Positions 54,624-64,000 of a DNA stretch of 64,000 nucleotides are shown one piece after another (the stretch's first letter is position 1; each line of letters starts with the position of its first letter). Where the stretch lies: NCBI GenBank assembly GCA_049724395.1, contig JAUGWO010000123.1, forward strand, positions 1 through 64,000, read 5' to 3'. The position numbers were made by a program, and so were the translations under genes. This stretch comes from Spongospora subterranea f. sp. subterranea. Taxonomy: Eukaryota > Endomyxa: Phytomyxea > Phytomyxea > Plasmodiophorida. The notes under the pieces were generated by a model, which was not told the DNA's origin, searched no databases, and was given only the letters and a program-made list of their open reading frames with translations.

Positions 54624-56284
54624 TTTCTAAAACTCAATGCCAATTTTTCGAATATTTCCCAATAGAGTGTAGAATGACATAGAGCGCTCCTCTGTTCTAA
54701 ATCTTCTGGGGGCTGCGCAATATAGATTAGAAATGTATGGTTTTCAAAAAGCGCGGGCGATTTGACGCCAGTGTGTCATTTCAATATCTACCGCTCCCAT
54801 TACCATGCCAGGAGACGCCCAACCACCAAACCTTTCCAACGTTACCAATGAAGTTATAAATGGTATGGTACAGGCTCTGCTAAGACGACCTACGCACAAC
54901 ACACTTGAAAGGGGGACACTGTCCGATACAGCAGTCGCTTTTGGGCTTTCAACGAAGACGATTTCACGGATCTGGCACCGAGCCAAACAATGCTTTGAGA
55001 ATGGACAACAGTTTGCCGACGTTAGCTCTAAAATCAAAAGAAAAATCGGGTCGAAAACCGAAGTGCCGTGAGGAAATGAGTCAAATGATCGCTGAGGTTC
55101 CACTCAGGCGTCGGGGGACGATCAGAGGGCTTTCATATGCAACAGCAATTCCTGTAGGGACGCTGTTCAATATAATGAAAGAAAAGGTCCTCAAACGTGT
55201 TACAAGTTCAGTAAAGCCGTTACTGACAGAAGAAAACAAACGGCAAAGGCTTCGATTTGCTCTATCAATGCTCTCTAATGAATCGACTGCTTTCCAGTCG
55301 ATGTATGATTACGTTCATATTGATGAGAAGTGGTTTTATATGACCAAAACCAAAAGCAATTACTATCTCTTGCCAGAAGAAGATGTTCCACATCGATCGG
55401 TCAAAAGCAAGCGATTTATTGCCAAGGTGATGTTTCTGGCAGCAGTTGCGAGGCCTCGGCACGACCCTCACACCAAAAAGCAGTTCGACGGTAAGATCGG
55501 TATCTGGCCTTTCGTTGTCCAGGAGCCCGCGAAACGAATTCGAAGAATTGCAAAAAGGCACCATGGTCACAAAGCCAATTGAAGTCACCAGGCCAGTATA
55601 CGTGAAAATGATCACAGAGAATGTGATTGAGGCTATTAAAAACAAGTGGCCTATTGGAAGTAAAAGCATGCAAATCAGAATTCAACAGGACAATGCTCGA
55701 CCGCATGCAAGTATTAACGATCCAGCAATTATTGACGCTGGCACGTCAATGGATGGAATATTGTCTTGACATGCCAGCCTCCCAATAGTCCTGACTTTAA
55801 TGTCTTGGACCTGGGTTTGTTTAATGCCATTCAAGCCTTGCAGCACCAGGAGGCCCCAAGAAGCATCGACGAGCTTATTTCAGCAGTACAAAAGTCTTTC
55901 GACGACATGCCACCTGAAAAGCTGGACAATGTCTTCCTTTCTTTACAGAAAGCGATGGAATGTGCAATGAGAGTCGAGGGTGGAAATAACTATGCGGTTG
56001 CCCATATTGGAAAAGACAAGTTACGGTCACAAAATGCTCTTCCAGTTTCCATAATATGTGATCCAGACGCAATTGACAAGGCTAGAGATTTCCTAAATTC
56101 GTAATACAATTGGGTCGTCCGGTGTTGAATTTTGATTTGCATGCCCTTTACTTCCAATAGGCCTGACCATGGTGCCTTTTTTCGCGATTTTTCAAAGTTC
56201 GTTTCGACAACGAAAGGCCAGATACCGATCTTACACCTAATACTGTATAGGAATCGGACTACATATCATTGTTGAACTAAAACA

Positions 56285-56321
56285 ATCCGCGAATCGGACT
56301 ATCATTGTTGAACGGAGGGAG
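56285..56321 (-). repeat. Right Stowaway-type terminal inverted repeat
   Basis: Ends GTTGAACGGAGGGAG at 56321. A related partial copy (gaatcggactacatatcattg) lies just inside at about 56251. The expected flanking TA reads CA, a likely later substitution. Confidence 0.85.
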
Positions 56322-56803
56322 CACGTTTTATGCGAACTGTTTGACGTAATTCTTTCAAAATAAAATTGGACCAGGTTTCTAATGACCATATCTCACAACT
56401 CGTAAAACCACTACTAATATGCAGTAGATTCAAACTTTGTAAAGGCTCTCATATAATCGAAATATATTGAACGTGGTTTAGGGATAAGTGTTGAGTCATT
56501 TACCACGGGTTCGAAGAACCCTAGACCGTCCCTTATCAGAATTGTTTCTAAATAGAACTGCGACAAAGTTTGCTGGAACGATGTTTAATATCAATGTAAA
56601 CATTCTAACCTATATTCAAGCATCGTCGCTCTCACAATACTTGTTGTTAATTAAGCAACAGAAGTCGAACAGTTTGAAATCCTAATTTCATGGGTTGTCG
56701 CAAGAACAACAATTACGCTTCGAACCTTAACGAGCATCGAGATCTTGCGGTAGTCTTTTGCTAACTGGTTTACTAACGACTACAAAGAGTATTCCAACTA
56801 CAT
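56322..56803. other. Intergenic region, nothing recognised
   Basis: AT-rich sequence between the mariner element and the 3' end of the coiled-coil gene on the minus strand. Confidence 0.5.
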
Positions 56804-57985
56804 TTATCTGACATCGGTGTCACAATTTTCTGGACAACTTGGAGGTACAATGGCAACACCATCCTCATCAACAACGCCTGGTTCGCGCCAATCACCTACC
56901 GCTTTTGTTTTAACAAGCGGCCCCTGACGTATGCGACCTTCGCTGCATGTCGCCAACATCTCCCAGGATTCTTGCTCCAGAGCCGACACCACCGTGTCGA
57001 TATTCTGCGACGACACTCCATTGTGTATGAGCATATCCTCGACAAGGTCATGACGATGGCCACCCCGTATTGTAGTGAACAGGGCCTGTATGGGAGCGGT
57101 CATATCCGAGAATACGTGTTTCAACCTATCAAGCTCTTCTTCATGATGACGCGTTTGAGTCATTACGGTCTCATTGCGACTGACTACAGATGCCATTCTC
57201 GTTACAGTCGACCTTTTCTTGTCGGAGTTGTCCCCGACAGTGAAACGTAGGTGATCGGCCGCGTGGCAGACACTGGCCAAGCTTCGGCGAAGTTCACCAG
57301 ACTCTTTCACTATACGTTGAATCTCGTTGAAATTTACGAGTTGCTTGACTTGGGCCAACTCGAATTGCGTGGCGATGTCGTCAATGTTTTCGCATCCGGA
57401 AATCTCCTGCAGCGCATCCAACACATTCTTGATCTGTTTATGTCGGTCGCTTGCTGCAACCAATAGAGCCTTATCACGGGCGATCCGCCACGCTGTTCGA
57501 GACATGATTTTCCGAATGCTCTCGTCAGGTGTTAGCTCAGCTCGCGTTCCGAAATACATTTCACCCTGTTCAAAAAATATTAGAAATATCCAAAATCGAT
57601 GGATTTAATTTTGTTGAGTTCTGTCCCGTCTGAAAACGAACACTGTGAGTTTTATGACGGAACAACCTTCTTTCTGATGATTTCTTCTTCTATCTCTCTG
57701 TGGCGTTCATCAAGTTCGGCGGTGTGGGCCCAGTCATCCACGAACTTCTCATTTTCTGCACGTGTTTGTATTCCCAACGGATGCAAGAACGTCGATATCA
57801 ATGCTTCCTGCTGCTGCTCCGCTTCTGCCATTCCGAGTAAAATGGAACGAATTGTCTCGCGTCGGGCACAGATTTGTTCCCGCATTCGGTTCAACATGCC
57901 AAGATCAGTTGCCCTTTCCAAATTCAAATCGTCGATCTGTTCACGCAAAGTTCTATTTCCAGTCTGAAGCGCATTGTTCCATCGC
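56804..57985 (-). CDS. Coiled-coil protein resembling outer dynein arm docking complex subunit (partial)
   Basis: Two exons are clear: 57667-57985 and 56804-57565, joined by a 101-nt GT-AG intron in frame. The first reads QTGNRTLREQIDDLNLERAT, a heptad pattern like DC2/CCDC63/CCDC114 (LR..ID.LR.ER). The second reads LDALQEISGCENIDDIATQF, then NFNEIQRIVKESGELRRSL, which fits the docking-complex block I...TG...IDEL...F...E..NF.L.....L. It ends in an acidic tail at TAA 56804. These proteins anchor outer dynein arms on axonemal doublets. The 5' exons upstream of the acceptor at 57986 were not located, so the model is partial. Coiled-coil similarity is a weak guide, hence moderate confidence. Confidence 0.55.
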
Positions 57986-58281
57986 CTAGCGAAAGCTTAA
58001 CAACATCATCAACAACAAACAAAATGGAAGCGTCTTTAACTGAAAATACATTATGCATTCGACTTGAGTAAAAGCGTCGTATTGAACTCAATGTAGAAAG
58101 CAACTGGGGCGTCTATATGAAAAACGGCCGCGGAGAGATGATGTTCAAATTTCAAAACGCTGTGTAATGACCGTTCATTGAATGTAATCTTCAACAAAAG
58201 CCTGCTCAAATGCACTTGATTCATTGGAAACATCCATTTCGAATCAAATAAACTCAAGAACAGTCAAAACCAGATGTTGCT

Positions 58282-58581
58282 TCAGAAATCAAGGTACCTA
58301 GACATATCTAGACGATCATCCAAAAAAGCGGTGAGTTGCAACCGACGGCGAGCTGCAGGAGACGACGGCATGCGATCGTCGTTTTCAACTTCTGGTTGAC
58401 GTTCTTCGATCAAAGCCAATATCGTATCGATGTCGCCGTCCAACTCGGCAACGATTTCCAGTCCCTGACGGCGTGCATACTGACCGAGCGCGTCTGCATC
58501 GCGTAGTCGGTGCACGATTAAATCGCTCCTCTGAAGATCAGGAGGACGTAAAGACAATGCAGTCACATGCCGTTGAGTCAT
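58282..58581 (-). CDS. Unrecognised 99-residue ORF or exon
   Basis: From MTQRHVTALSLRPPDLQRSD the frame runs through ADALGQYARRQGLEIVAELD and DIDTILALIEERQPEVEND to a stop at 58282. The composition (Arg/Asp/Leu, GC-rich third positions) is coding-like and unlike the AT-rich surroundings. It may be an independent small gene or a 5' exon of the coiled-coil gene downstream on the same strand. No family recognised. Confidence 0.4.
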   Translation of the reverse strand: MTQRHVTALSLRPPDLQRSDLIVHRLRDADALGQYARRQGLEIVAELDGDIDTILALIEERQPEVENDDRMPSSPAARRRLQLTAFLDDRLDMSRYLDF

Positions 58582-59818
58582 GGCAATATCGTATCTAAAC
58601 ATCAACCAAATCATCGACAGCAAAATTATTGATAATGTTCATGTTAATAAAAGGGTTTGACCAACGAATGGTCATATAACGACGATATGTTGGCAATCTG
58701 GTGCCAACATATTGAAGGCTTTGGGTCACGAAGAATCGCAAACAATAATTTCCTCAACATCAAATGTCTGATTAGGGGTGAAACACAATACCTAGCCAGA
58801 TGAGTTCCCCCTTCATAATCAGAAACAGTACGATGATGAAGCCTAGCCCTGACCACCGACTTGAGCGGTGCAGCCGAGTGTGCCCTACTTAGCATGGGTC
58901 AGGTCGAACACCTCCCGGTGCAGCAATTCCAGCTGGTCGTGCGCATCATCGATAAATGATTCCACACGCGACGTGGCGCTACACGGATCCACAACTAACG
59001 TCAATTTTGTTTTTCAGTAAGTTTCACCATTCCGGAAATACCTGGCATCTGTCGTGGTACCCCTTTTCGGTATGCGCTGTGCATGGGTAGGCAACAACGG
59101 CGTGCGAACTATGACCATAACGCTAGGTTGCTAACGTTCTGTGATGCTGAAAATCCCAATGGTATGCCGATGATGGGTCATATAAAGGTCAGATAACGAT
59201 CATTCCTGTACACTTCATAACGGGTTGATTTACTACAGTCGGAGCGATTGGGCCAAAAAATTGTTCAGCTAGTACAAAACGCAAGTTGGGATAGAGTTAC
59301 ATACTTAAATAACAAAGTATGATGGAGACTCAGAAACTACAAAAACAATTCGAAAAATTCTGCCTGCAGCATTTTTTCGCAATGACTACAGATATTCATT
59401 CAAAGGTTCCTTATGCTTGTTTACAATCTAGCCACAAGTGGTCTAGGATCGACAGATTGAAGTGCTCTATATTTACTTAATTATAATATGCGTTGTGATT
59501 GGTTTGGGACAATGTGGCGGTCAGCAATCGACTAAATACGGTTCAACAATTTTCATTCTTTTCGGATGTAATCGGAACGTGCGTCTGAGTGGTCATCATG
59601 CAGATCAAGCTTATCTATGAGCAGCCCCTCGACGCCGTCGTCATGGGAAATCACTTTTGCCGGCGGCTCCTGATCGCGATCTGCATATGTTCCTATATAT
59701 GTAGAGGAAAGAAATTGAATCCTCCAGATAACAACTAACAAAAGTAGTTTGAACAACTTTTTTAACCTCCCTTGAAGAAACAAATGCGTTCTGTGAATGA
59801 AAATGCAATCCTCGATTC
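58582..59818. other. No clear gene
   Basis: A short minus-strand stretch (SRVESFIDDAHDQLELLHRE, about 58890-58960) looks like a helical exon but has no supported neighbours. The rest is AT-rich without recognisable features. Confidence 0.4.
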
Positions 59819-60790
59819 TTAAAAAATATGGCTCAAGTCACATTGAAATATATCACGCAAATGAAAAGCAGAAAACACAAGATGCAGCGAACCTGGCAGA
59901 CCGCGAGGATAATGGCGTCCCTTGCCAGGGCGGTATCCTGCAGTGAGTCCGCCGCTTGGGTATGGACCGAAATACGATGTCGGATTAGACTGACTATGAT
60001 GCGGGTGCCAACCAGACACCACATAGACGAACCCGTTCATGTCATAACACAGCGCCTGAGGGTAGTAAACGGGAGGCGGTGGTGATCTCACCACAACTGA
60101 GCTGGGGACCATGCGTCCTGGTGGCGGGATCGATCTGCTGCTTCTAACCGGGGATGGAGACACCAGGCGACGGTACGCCGACTGGCAATTGAGAACTTTA
60201 CCCATGAAAATGAGGGGAGGCTCATGTTCCTTGGCTCGCCGTGCTAGCTCCGCATCAGCAAAAGTGATGAAACCATATCTGTGTGGTCACCAAAGTGGAA
60301 TTAATTGTCGACATGTTTGACAAGCGCGGGGAATTGAAATATACAAACAACGCAACACTGAATGATTTGTCCCAGGCGGTTGATGACCTCGACAGAGGAA
60401 ATTAACAATCGGAAGACTCAAAGCCACTTAAAACAGTAAAACTCATCGCGACCGTGCTCGAAAGAAGTCGCGCGAAAGAGGGTTCACATTACATTAAGGC
60501 AAATTGAAAATAAAGTACCCTTTAGAGCGATGAGTGTCACGGTCTGTAATTATCCTGCAATGGTAAGCGGGTCCTATCACGGCATTGAAGAACTGCAAAA
60601 GGTCGTGCTCATTTGCCTGTGAATCGGTCAGCCGGATTGAGATGAAGGTCGCACTATACAGCGACAGCCAAAGAAGATTAAAAACACTACGCCAGCGCAC
60701 CTTCCAGTTGACGCCGCCAATGAAAACAGTTTCGCAGTCGGTGGGGATGGTTTCCTCAGGCGACTCGAATTGCGTTGCGGAAGAAAGCAT
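59819..60790 (-). CDS. BOULE/DAZ-like single-RRM RNA-binding protein (3 exons)
   Basis: Exons 60701-60790, 60519-60616 and 59819-60278, with GT-AG introns of 84 and 240 nt, join in frame to 215 codons. The RRM is assembled across all three exons: CETVFIGGVNWK (RNP2), EHDLLQFFNAVIGPAYHCRI, ITDRDTHRSKGYGFITF (RNP1) and FADAELARRAKEHEPPLIFM. The short acidic N-terminus and a Pro/Tyr/Ser-rich tail (SPSPVRSSRSIPPPG, PPPPVYYPQALCYD) recall BOULE/DAZL, whose RRM also begins VF.GG and reads ITDR.....SKGYGFV. Those proteins regulate translation in metazoan germ cells; in a protist the role would be general mRNA control. No further RRM is present. The start ATG at 60790 is plausible, though upstream exons cannot be excluded. 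Confidence 0.78.
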
Positions 60791-63424
60791 TGTGGGGTCA
60801 CTTCAATCTCGAAATCGTGTTAGCGGAGTGGAACCACAATATGATAAATATGGGTTCAAAGGGGTTCCGAATCGATAATAGGGCCAGCCGGCGAGAGAGG
60901 AAAAAAGCCAGCCCCAAAAACCATACACACTCACACACACTATCGCCAGCCAATGGTATCGTAAGGGAGGGCGATACGGACTTTCGAAGCAGTGGTGAGG
61001 GGAATTATGGAGTATTCATTACAGATAACCGACCACAGTCACTCTGCTCAGTAGACAGTAGTGGACATTAAAAATAGGACCTGTGTGTAGTGAATATCGG
61101 CCCCGTTACAACCCGTTACGGCACTTTTACTTGAAGTGTACACCAGAGTGTTACGACATAAAATGTGACACTAAATTCCTGACTGCGCAGTAATGTGCAC
61201 AGTCCACATTACTGTATTTTGCATAAAATCGCACCGTGGACCAGTTGGCGTGCGGCGGGATGTTCTGCGAGGCCGACCCGACCCATTCTGTAATTGGCAT
61301 AGTAATTCCATAAATTTCTGGATTGCCTTCACGATCTTCTCCGAGTGTAGGCTTCTATTTGCAGTAATAAGCTTAGGAATACAGTGCAAATGCCTCGTCC
61401 TGAATTTTTATTTTGAACATTAAGCACCTCCGTAGAGTTTCACTCCTAGGTATTTTGGTATGAGCTCAAGCGCAAACCAGAAACAGAGTTCGTTGATCGA
61501 GCGGACTGCTGTCGATGCTCTTTCAACCATGTTAACCATTCCCATCCTCATGATGTTATCAGCATCTATCCGGAAGCTATTTTGGTTGAGATCCTTCCCG
61601 ATTATGTTGGGCACGTACGGCCGGTGACCCGCCGTTGCTTGAGTCATGGCCACTCCTTGCTTCAGAGAGCGAATGCCGTATCCAATTTGAATTTAGGGTC
61701 TAACTAAGTACCTGTGTGTGCCCTAGTAAAATAGACGAGAGGTTTTTACCAACTTTACATAGAGTCGTTCTTCAATGTCTATGTTGTTGATTTTCGTATT
61801 GAATTTGAATTCCATGCGAAACTGATTGGCGTAGCATTACAATTATAGTCCTGAAATTGAGAGATGTAAGGCCCGTAATTGCCAGTATTGATATCTGTCC
61901 CAGACATTAATGCCTGGGTGGACAACGTTTGATAAATCAATATCGCCATACACATGATTGAACGGCACTTGGCGTTCTTTCTCAGGGGTTTACATGATTC
62001 ATCAGACTCTCAGCTGCGTTTTCAAAGTTCGCCAATCAGGGCTATCAAAGGTGCAACATTGTGCATGTATTCGTTTAACGGGGATTAGAAAACATTTCAC
62101 GATGATCCCGGACGATGTCAATTTCTGGAAGAGGCCGTGGCATTCTCGATGTGATTACGAACATACATCACCTAACAAATACTCGAAATTCAAGGTTTTG
62201 GCTTTGTCTAAGCCTTTGCAGATTTTCCTGATGAATAATCCTACCATATAATTACAAAATCAGCTGATTTTTGAGGCATTGTGCCAAGGATTCTACCTCT
62301 ATGGGCATGATGACGTTCTCTAAAAATTCGAATTTTTGCGTCCGTCGCAGAAGTGTCAATATTCAACATTACATGTTCATTGTGAATCCCGCTTGATATT
62401 CTTTTACAATGTAATTTTGCAGAAGATGGAAACCTTTGAAATTGAAAATGTTGAAAACGTTTTGTGCAAAGTTGTTACGTTCTTGAAGGAAGACTGTCAA
62501 ATTGACTGGTAGCAATGGCAGCGTCATTTTTGGCGCAAGTCAGCAACAATCCTGAGCGATACACAGTTCGCGTTGCCGTCGAGGCTAGAAATGCATCTCA
62601 GTCCAATCGCCGAATGATTCCGACGAGAGAAACATTCCTTTTGCGATCGGGCACTCTTCCGGGCGTGACCGCTGCAATAGGTTGTGGATCAACTCAAGGG
62701 GACACGTCCCACAATATGAAGGGTATATATGATACAATGAATGCATTTTTTGGTCATTATTTGAAATACGCCCTAATAGATTTCGCAAGAACAAAAATAA
62801 ATATACAGTAAATCATCCTAATAAGACATTGGAAAAATGCCATAGGGTTCAGGGTCTAAGCTTGAAAATTGGCATTCCGGGGTTCAGGGTGTTAAGTCTT
62901 GAAACACAGCATTTTTTTGAGTGATACATACAAAATAGCTCAAAAACCCAAAAGTCGAAGGTCCCTAACAATTAGACAAATGAATAAATCTAGGCAGAGC
63001 TCTTTATAGAATCTTGTGGATCCAACAGCTTTCCGGTGCAACGAATGAACCAACACCAATCCGTTCTCCGAACGTGTCGAATCCAAACGGCATTGAAGGA
63101 TGCAACGCGACAATCAAAACAAAACCCGATTCTTTCCGGGAATCATTAGCGCCAATGTCATTTTGGTTCAAATCAAATGCAGGGTTCTGACCAATGACAT
63201 CTCCTCTAGAGACTACTCAATTGTACGCTGCAAAGATGCGCGGTAGATCCATTTTCTCAATGAAACTCTGCACCTGTTTGATTGAGCCAACTGAAACATC
63301 ACTATTCCTGGACGGGGTTAGATCACAGCTCGCCTCCCTTTTGCTCGAAGAGGCAGACCCGCCAGACGTGGTGCAAATCACCGACAAATCACCTGACGAT
63401 ACGACGACACGCAGTGCAGGTGCG
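60791..63424. other. Mostly unassigned sequence
   Basis: Apart from the short frame at 61420-61653, no gene is convincing. A CA-rich run (acacactcacacacac) lies near 60926-60941. Frames at 61958-62251 and 62515-62811 have no recognisable domain. Minus-strand pieces such as PAFDLNQNDIGANDSRKESG (about 63125-63185) look coding-like but could not be linked. Confidence 0.4.
61420..61653 (-). CDS. Short unrecognised ORF (77 residues)
   Basis: MAMTQATAGHRPYVPNIIGK leads into DNIMRMGMVNMVERASTAV and FWFALELIPKYLGVKLYG. The sequence looks protein-like, with balanced amphipathic helices, and may be a first exon. The following minus-strand frame (CIPKLITANRSLHSEKIVKA, 61171-61389) could be a second exon, but the connecting intron would be under 30 nt, so I did not join them. 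Function unknown. Confidence 0.35.
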   Translation of the reverse strand: MAMTQATAGHRPYVPNIIGKDLNQNSFRIDADNIMRMGMVNMVERASTAVRSINELCFWFALELIPKYLGVKLYGGA

Positions 63425-63597
63425 TCAGGGCAGCTGGATCTGAGGGCTGTGTGCCAACAACGCGGAGAACTCTGATTCGTCGGTCGCGCCGACTTTGAGC
63501 AGGGTGTTCAGCTCCTTCAGCTGATCAATAAACGACTCCGACTTGAAGCGGCAATCAGGTTCGACGTGCAATGGCCGCTGTGTCGAGAACGGAGTCT
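63425..63597 (-). CDS. Probable terminal exon of an unidentified gene
   Basis: A good acceptor (TTTTCTGCAG on the minus strand) opens at 63597 into TPFSTQRPLHVEPDCRFKSE, then SFIDQLKELNTLLKVGATDE and SEFSALLAHSP, then stop. The L..L..L...GA.....EF..LL pattern resembles the short SHOCT helix pair often found at C-termini. Upstream exons lie beyond or were not recognised. Confidence 0.35.
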
Positions 63598-63639
63598 GCA
63601 GAAAATATCCCCATAAAATCATTCTATTAAGACTTTTTC

Positions 63640-64000
63640 GCTGAAATGGGGGGGGGGTGAATTTGGTGCTGAAACTAAGACTTTTGCCAAACTGATCCGG
63701 GTCGAGGGGTCTTACGGTCCCAATTCAGGGTTCGGGCGTAAATAGTCTTGTCACAATGAATATTAATACTTGTATCTCAAAATAGGTACAGTCCTCATAT
63801 CCATGTGTACGGCTACGGTATCTGGTGCCGCAGCCTCCTCTCAGTCTCTATGCAATGTGATGTGAGAAATGCCCGTCCTTCAGAATACTGTGTGAGCCCA
63901 GAGCACTTTGTTAAGGTTACGCCGCGCCGTGGCCCTGTCAGAATATCAACTTAGTAGGGGTATCATATCGATCTCCATCGCAATTGTTATCCTCTGATTT
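63640..64000. other. Window end, nothing recognised
   Basis: Contains a run of nine G (63649 region) and no coding frame of note. Confidence 0.5.

Larger units (their letters stand above)
54587..56321 (+). mobile_element. Mariner-like element with Stowaway-type terminal repeats
   Basis: The left end is CTCCCTCCGATCAACAATGA at 54587 after TA; the right end is the complement, ...TTGAACGGAGGGAG at 56321, followed by CA instead of TA. About 34 of 37 terminal bases match, and CTCCCTCCG is the hallmark of plant Stowaway MITEs and their mariner-like sources. The transposase inside is spread over frames 54805-55071, 55060-55582, 55565-55769 and 55766-56104: GLSTKTISRIWHRAK (HTH), YVHIDEKWFYMTKT, IRIQQDNARPHAS and PPNSPDFNVLDLGLFNAIQ. 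At least three frame changes, so inactive. The right subterminal part is duplicated (56247-56321). Confidence 0.88.

Noticed and set aside
1-64000. CRISPR array, bacterial operons or ribosome-binding sites
   Set aside because: No regularly spaced repeats were seen, and the introns and gene types show nuclear eukaryotic DNA.

Overview
The window is eukaryotic nuclear DNA, about two thirds transposable-element debris and one third host genes. Host genes carry short GT-AG introns (mostly 51-112 nt, a few longer), and conserved protein alignment allows several multi-exon models to be read directly. Coiled-coil and WD40 proteins resembling flagellar proteins suggest an organism with a motile flagellated stage (a zoosporic protist or early-branching zoosporic fungus). 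The repeats are mixed in affinity: a Ty3/gypsy element of the type common in oomycetes, plant-type (Stowaway, DD39D) mariner elements, and a DDE transposase family I know mainly from Mucoromycota-type fungi. Together they fit a soil or plant-associated lineage such as a phytomyxid or oomycete-like protist, but the species is not resolved.

Layout. 1-4.3 kb: a broken LTR element with copia-type integrase and reverse transcriptase behind a gypsy-type Gag and protease, plus the tail of a second copia copy. 4.4-8.8 kb: two neighbouring copies of a pogo/Tigger-like DNA transposon; the better one (5628-8798) has 25-bp perfect terminal inverted repeats, a TA target duplication and an OTU-protease-like domain upstream of the transposase. 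9.2-14.6 kb: a retroelement gag-protease remnant interrupted by a Ty3/gypsy chromovirus with 163-bp LTRs and a GAGCT target duplication. 15.4-19 kb: a 5'-truncated LINE, a DDE fragment and a mariner-like transposase. 19-21.8 kb: nothing recognisable.

21.9-35 kb is a host gene island: a membrane-anchored sulfatase-like DUF229 protein, a WD40 protein, a lectin-domain membrane protein, a peroxiredoxin-glutaredoxin hybrid, the tRNA guanosine methyltransferase subunit TRM11, and the chaperonin subunit CCT7 (one-base frameshift). 35-41 kb is decayed DDE transposon with a nested 1.14-kb TIR element and a PIF/Harbinger scrap. 41.05-46.03 kb is a young-looking gypsy element. 48.1-50.95 kb is a nine-exon CDK9/CDK12-like kinase with an Arg/Ser-rich tail. 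53-56.3 kb holds another DDE copy and a mariner element with Stowaway termini. 56.8-60.8 kb holds a probable outer-dynein-arm docking coiled-coil gene and a BOULE/DAZ-like RRM gene. The rest to 64 kb is mostly unassigned.

The genes do not form an operon or an obvious pathway: they are ordinary housekeeping, signalling and flagellar genes between repeat blocks. The most unusual items are the OTU-bearing pogo transposon, the gypsy/copia mosaic retroelement, and the mariner element with plant Stowaway ends.
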